The notes beneath the pieces were generated by a model. It was not told the DNA's origin, did no database searches, and saw nothing but the letters and a program-made list of their open reading frames with translations. Made by a program: the position numbers and the translations under genes. From NCBI GenBank assembly GCA_003454135.1, contig DMKW01000093.1, positions 1-5,425 of the forward strand: DNA of 5,425 nt, given 5' to 3'. The DNA is from Microbacteriaceae bacterium (GTDB taxonomy: Bacteria > Actinomycetota > Actinomycetes > Actinomycetales > Microbacteriaceae). Shown piece after piece: positions 5,416 to 5,425 of this stretch. The stretch's first letter is position 1. The number at the start of each line of letters is the position of its first letter.

Positions 5416-5425
5416 GCCCGCCCGG

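Overview
The window looks like a high-GC actinobacterial chromosome. The evidence is the strongly GC-biased codon use, GTG starts, 4-base stop/start overlaps, and a DinB-like protein of the kind linked to mycothiol, a thiol found in Actinomycetota. A Microbacteriaceae-like host is a guess. I see no mobile element, CRISPR array, tRNA or rRNA.

Layout. (1) Positions 1-1248, plus strand: the C-terminal half of an NCS1-family nucleobase permease overlaps a small zinc cytosine deaminase of the yeast Fcy1 type. Together they form a cytosine uptake and deamination unit. (2) Positions 1249-1325: a short remnant that reads like the C-terminus of a glyoxalase/VOC protein. (3) Positions 1425-1745, plus strand: a 106-residue protein I do not recognise, with a good ribosome binding site. 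(4) Positions 1826-3644, minus strand: a tight three-gene operon, in transcription order a 54-residue single-span membrane protein (too short for most gene callers), a 235-residue cytochrome b6-type diheme protein, and a 317-residue protein built like cytochrome b6f subunit IV. In the last one the loop outside the membrane has grown to about 200 residues and the PEWY motif is missing. (5) Positions 3739-4263, minus strand: a DinB/DUF664 protein. (6) Positions 4372-5415, plus strand: a luciferase-like (LLM) flavin-dependent oxidoreductase, divergent from the DinB gene.

The most interesting part is the cytochrome operon. It has the two bis-histidine heme b sites of cytochrome b6, but the operon encodes no Rieske protein and no cytochrome c, and its last two proteins contain no cysteine. 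Its upstream and downstream borders both lie inside the window, so these partners were not cut off by the window edge. I infer a reduced or re-purposed b6-type quinone-reactive membrane complex, with the large loop domain supplying an unknown partner or function. Two overlapping palindromes sit just upstream of the first gene, where an operator would be expected.

The flanking metabolic genes are ordinary for this type of organism and show no obvious functional tie to the cytochrome operon.
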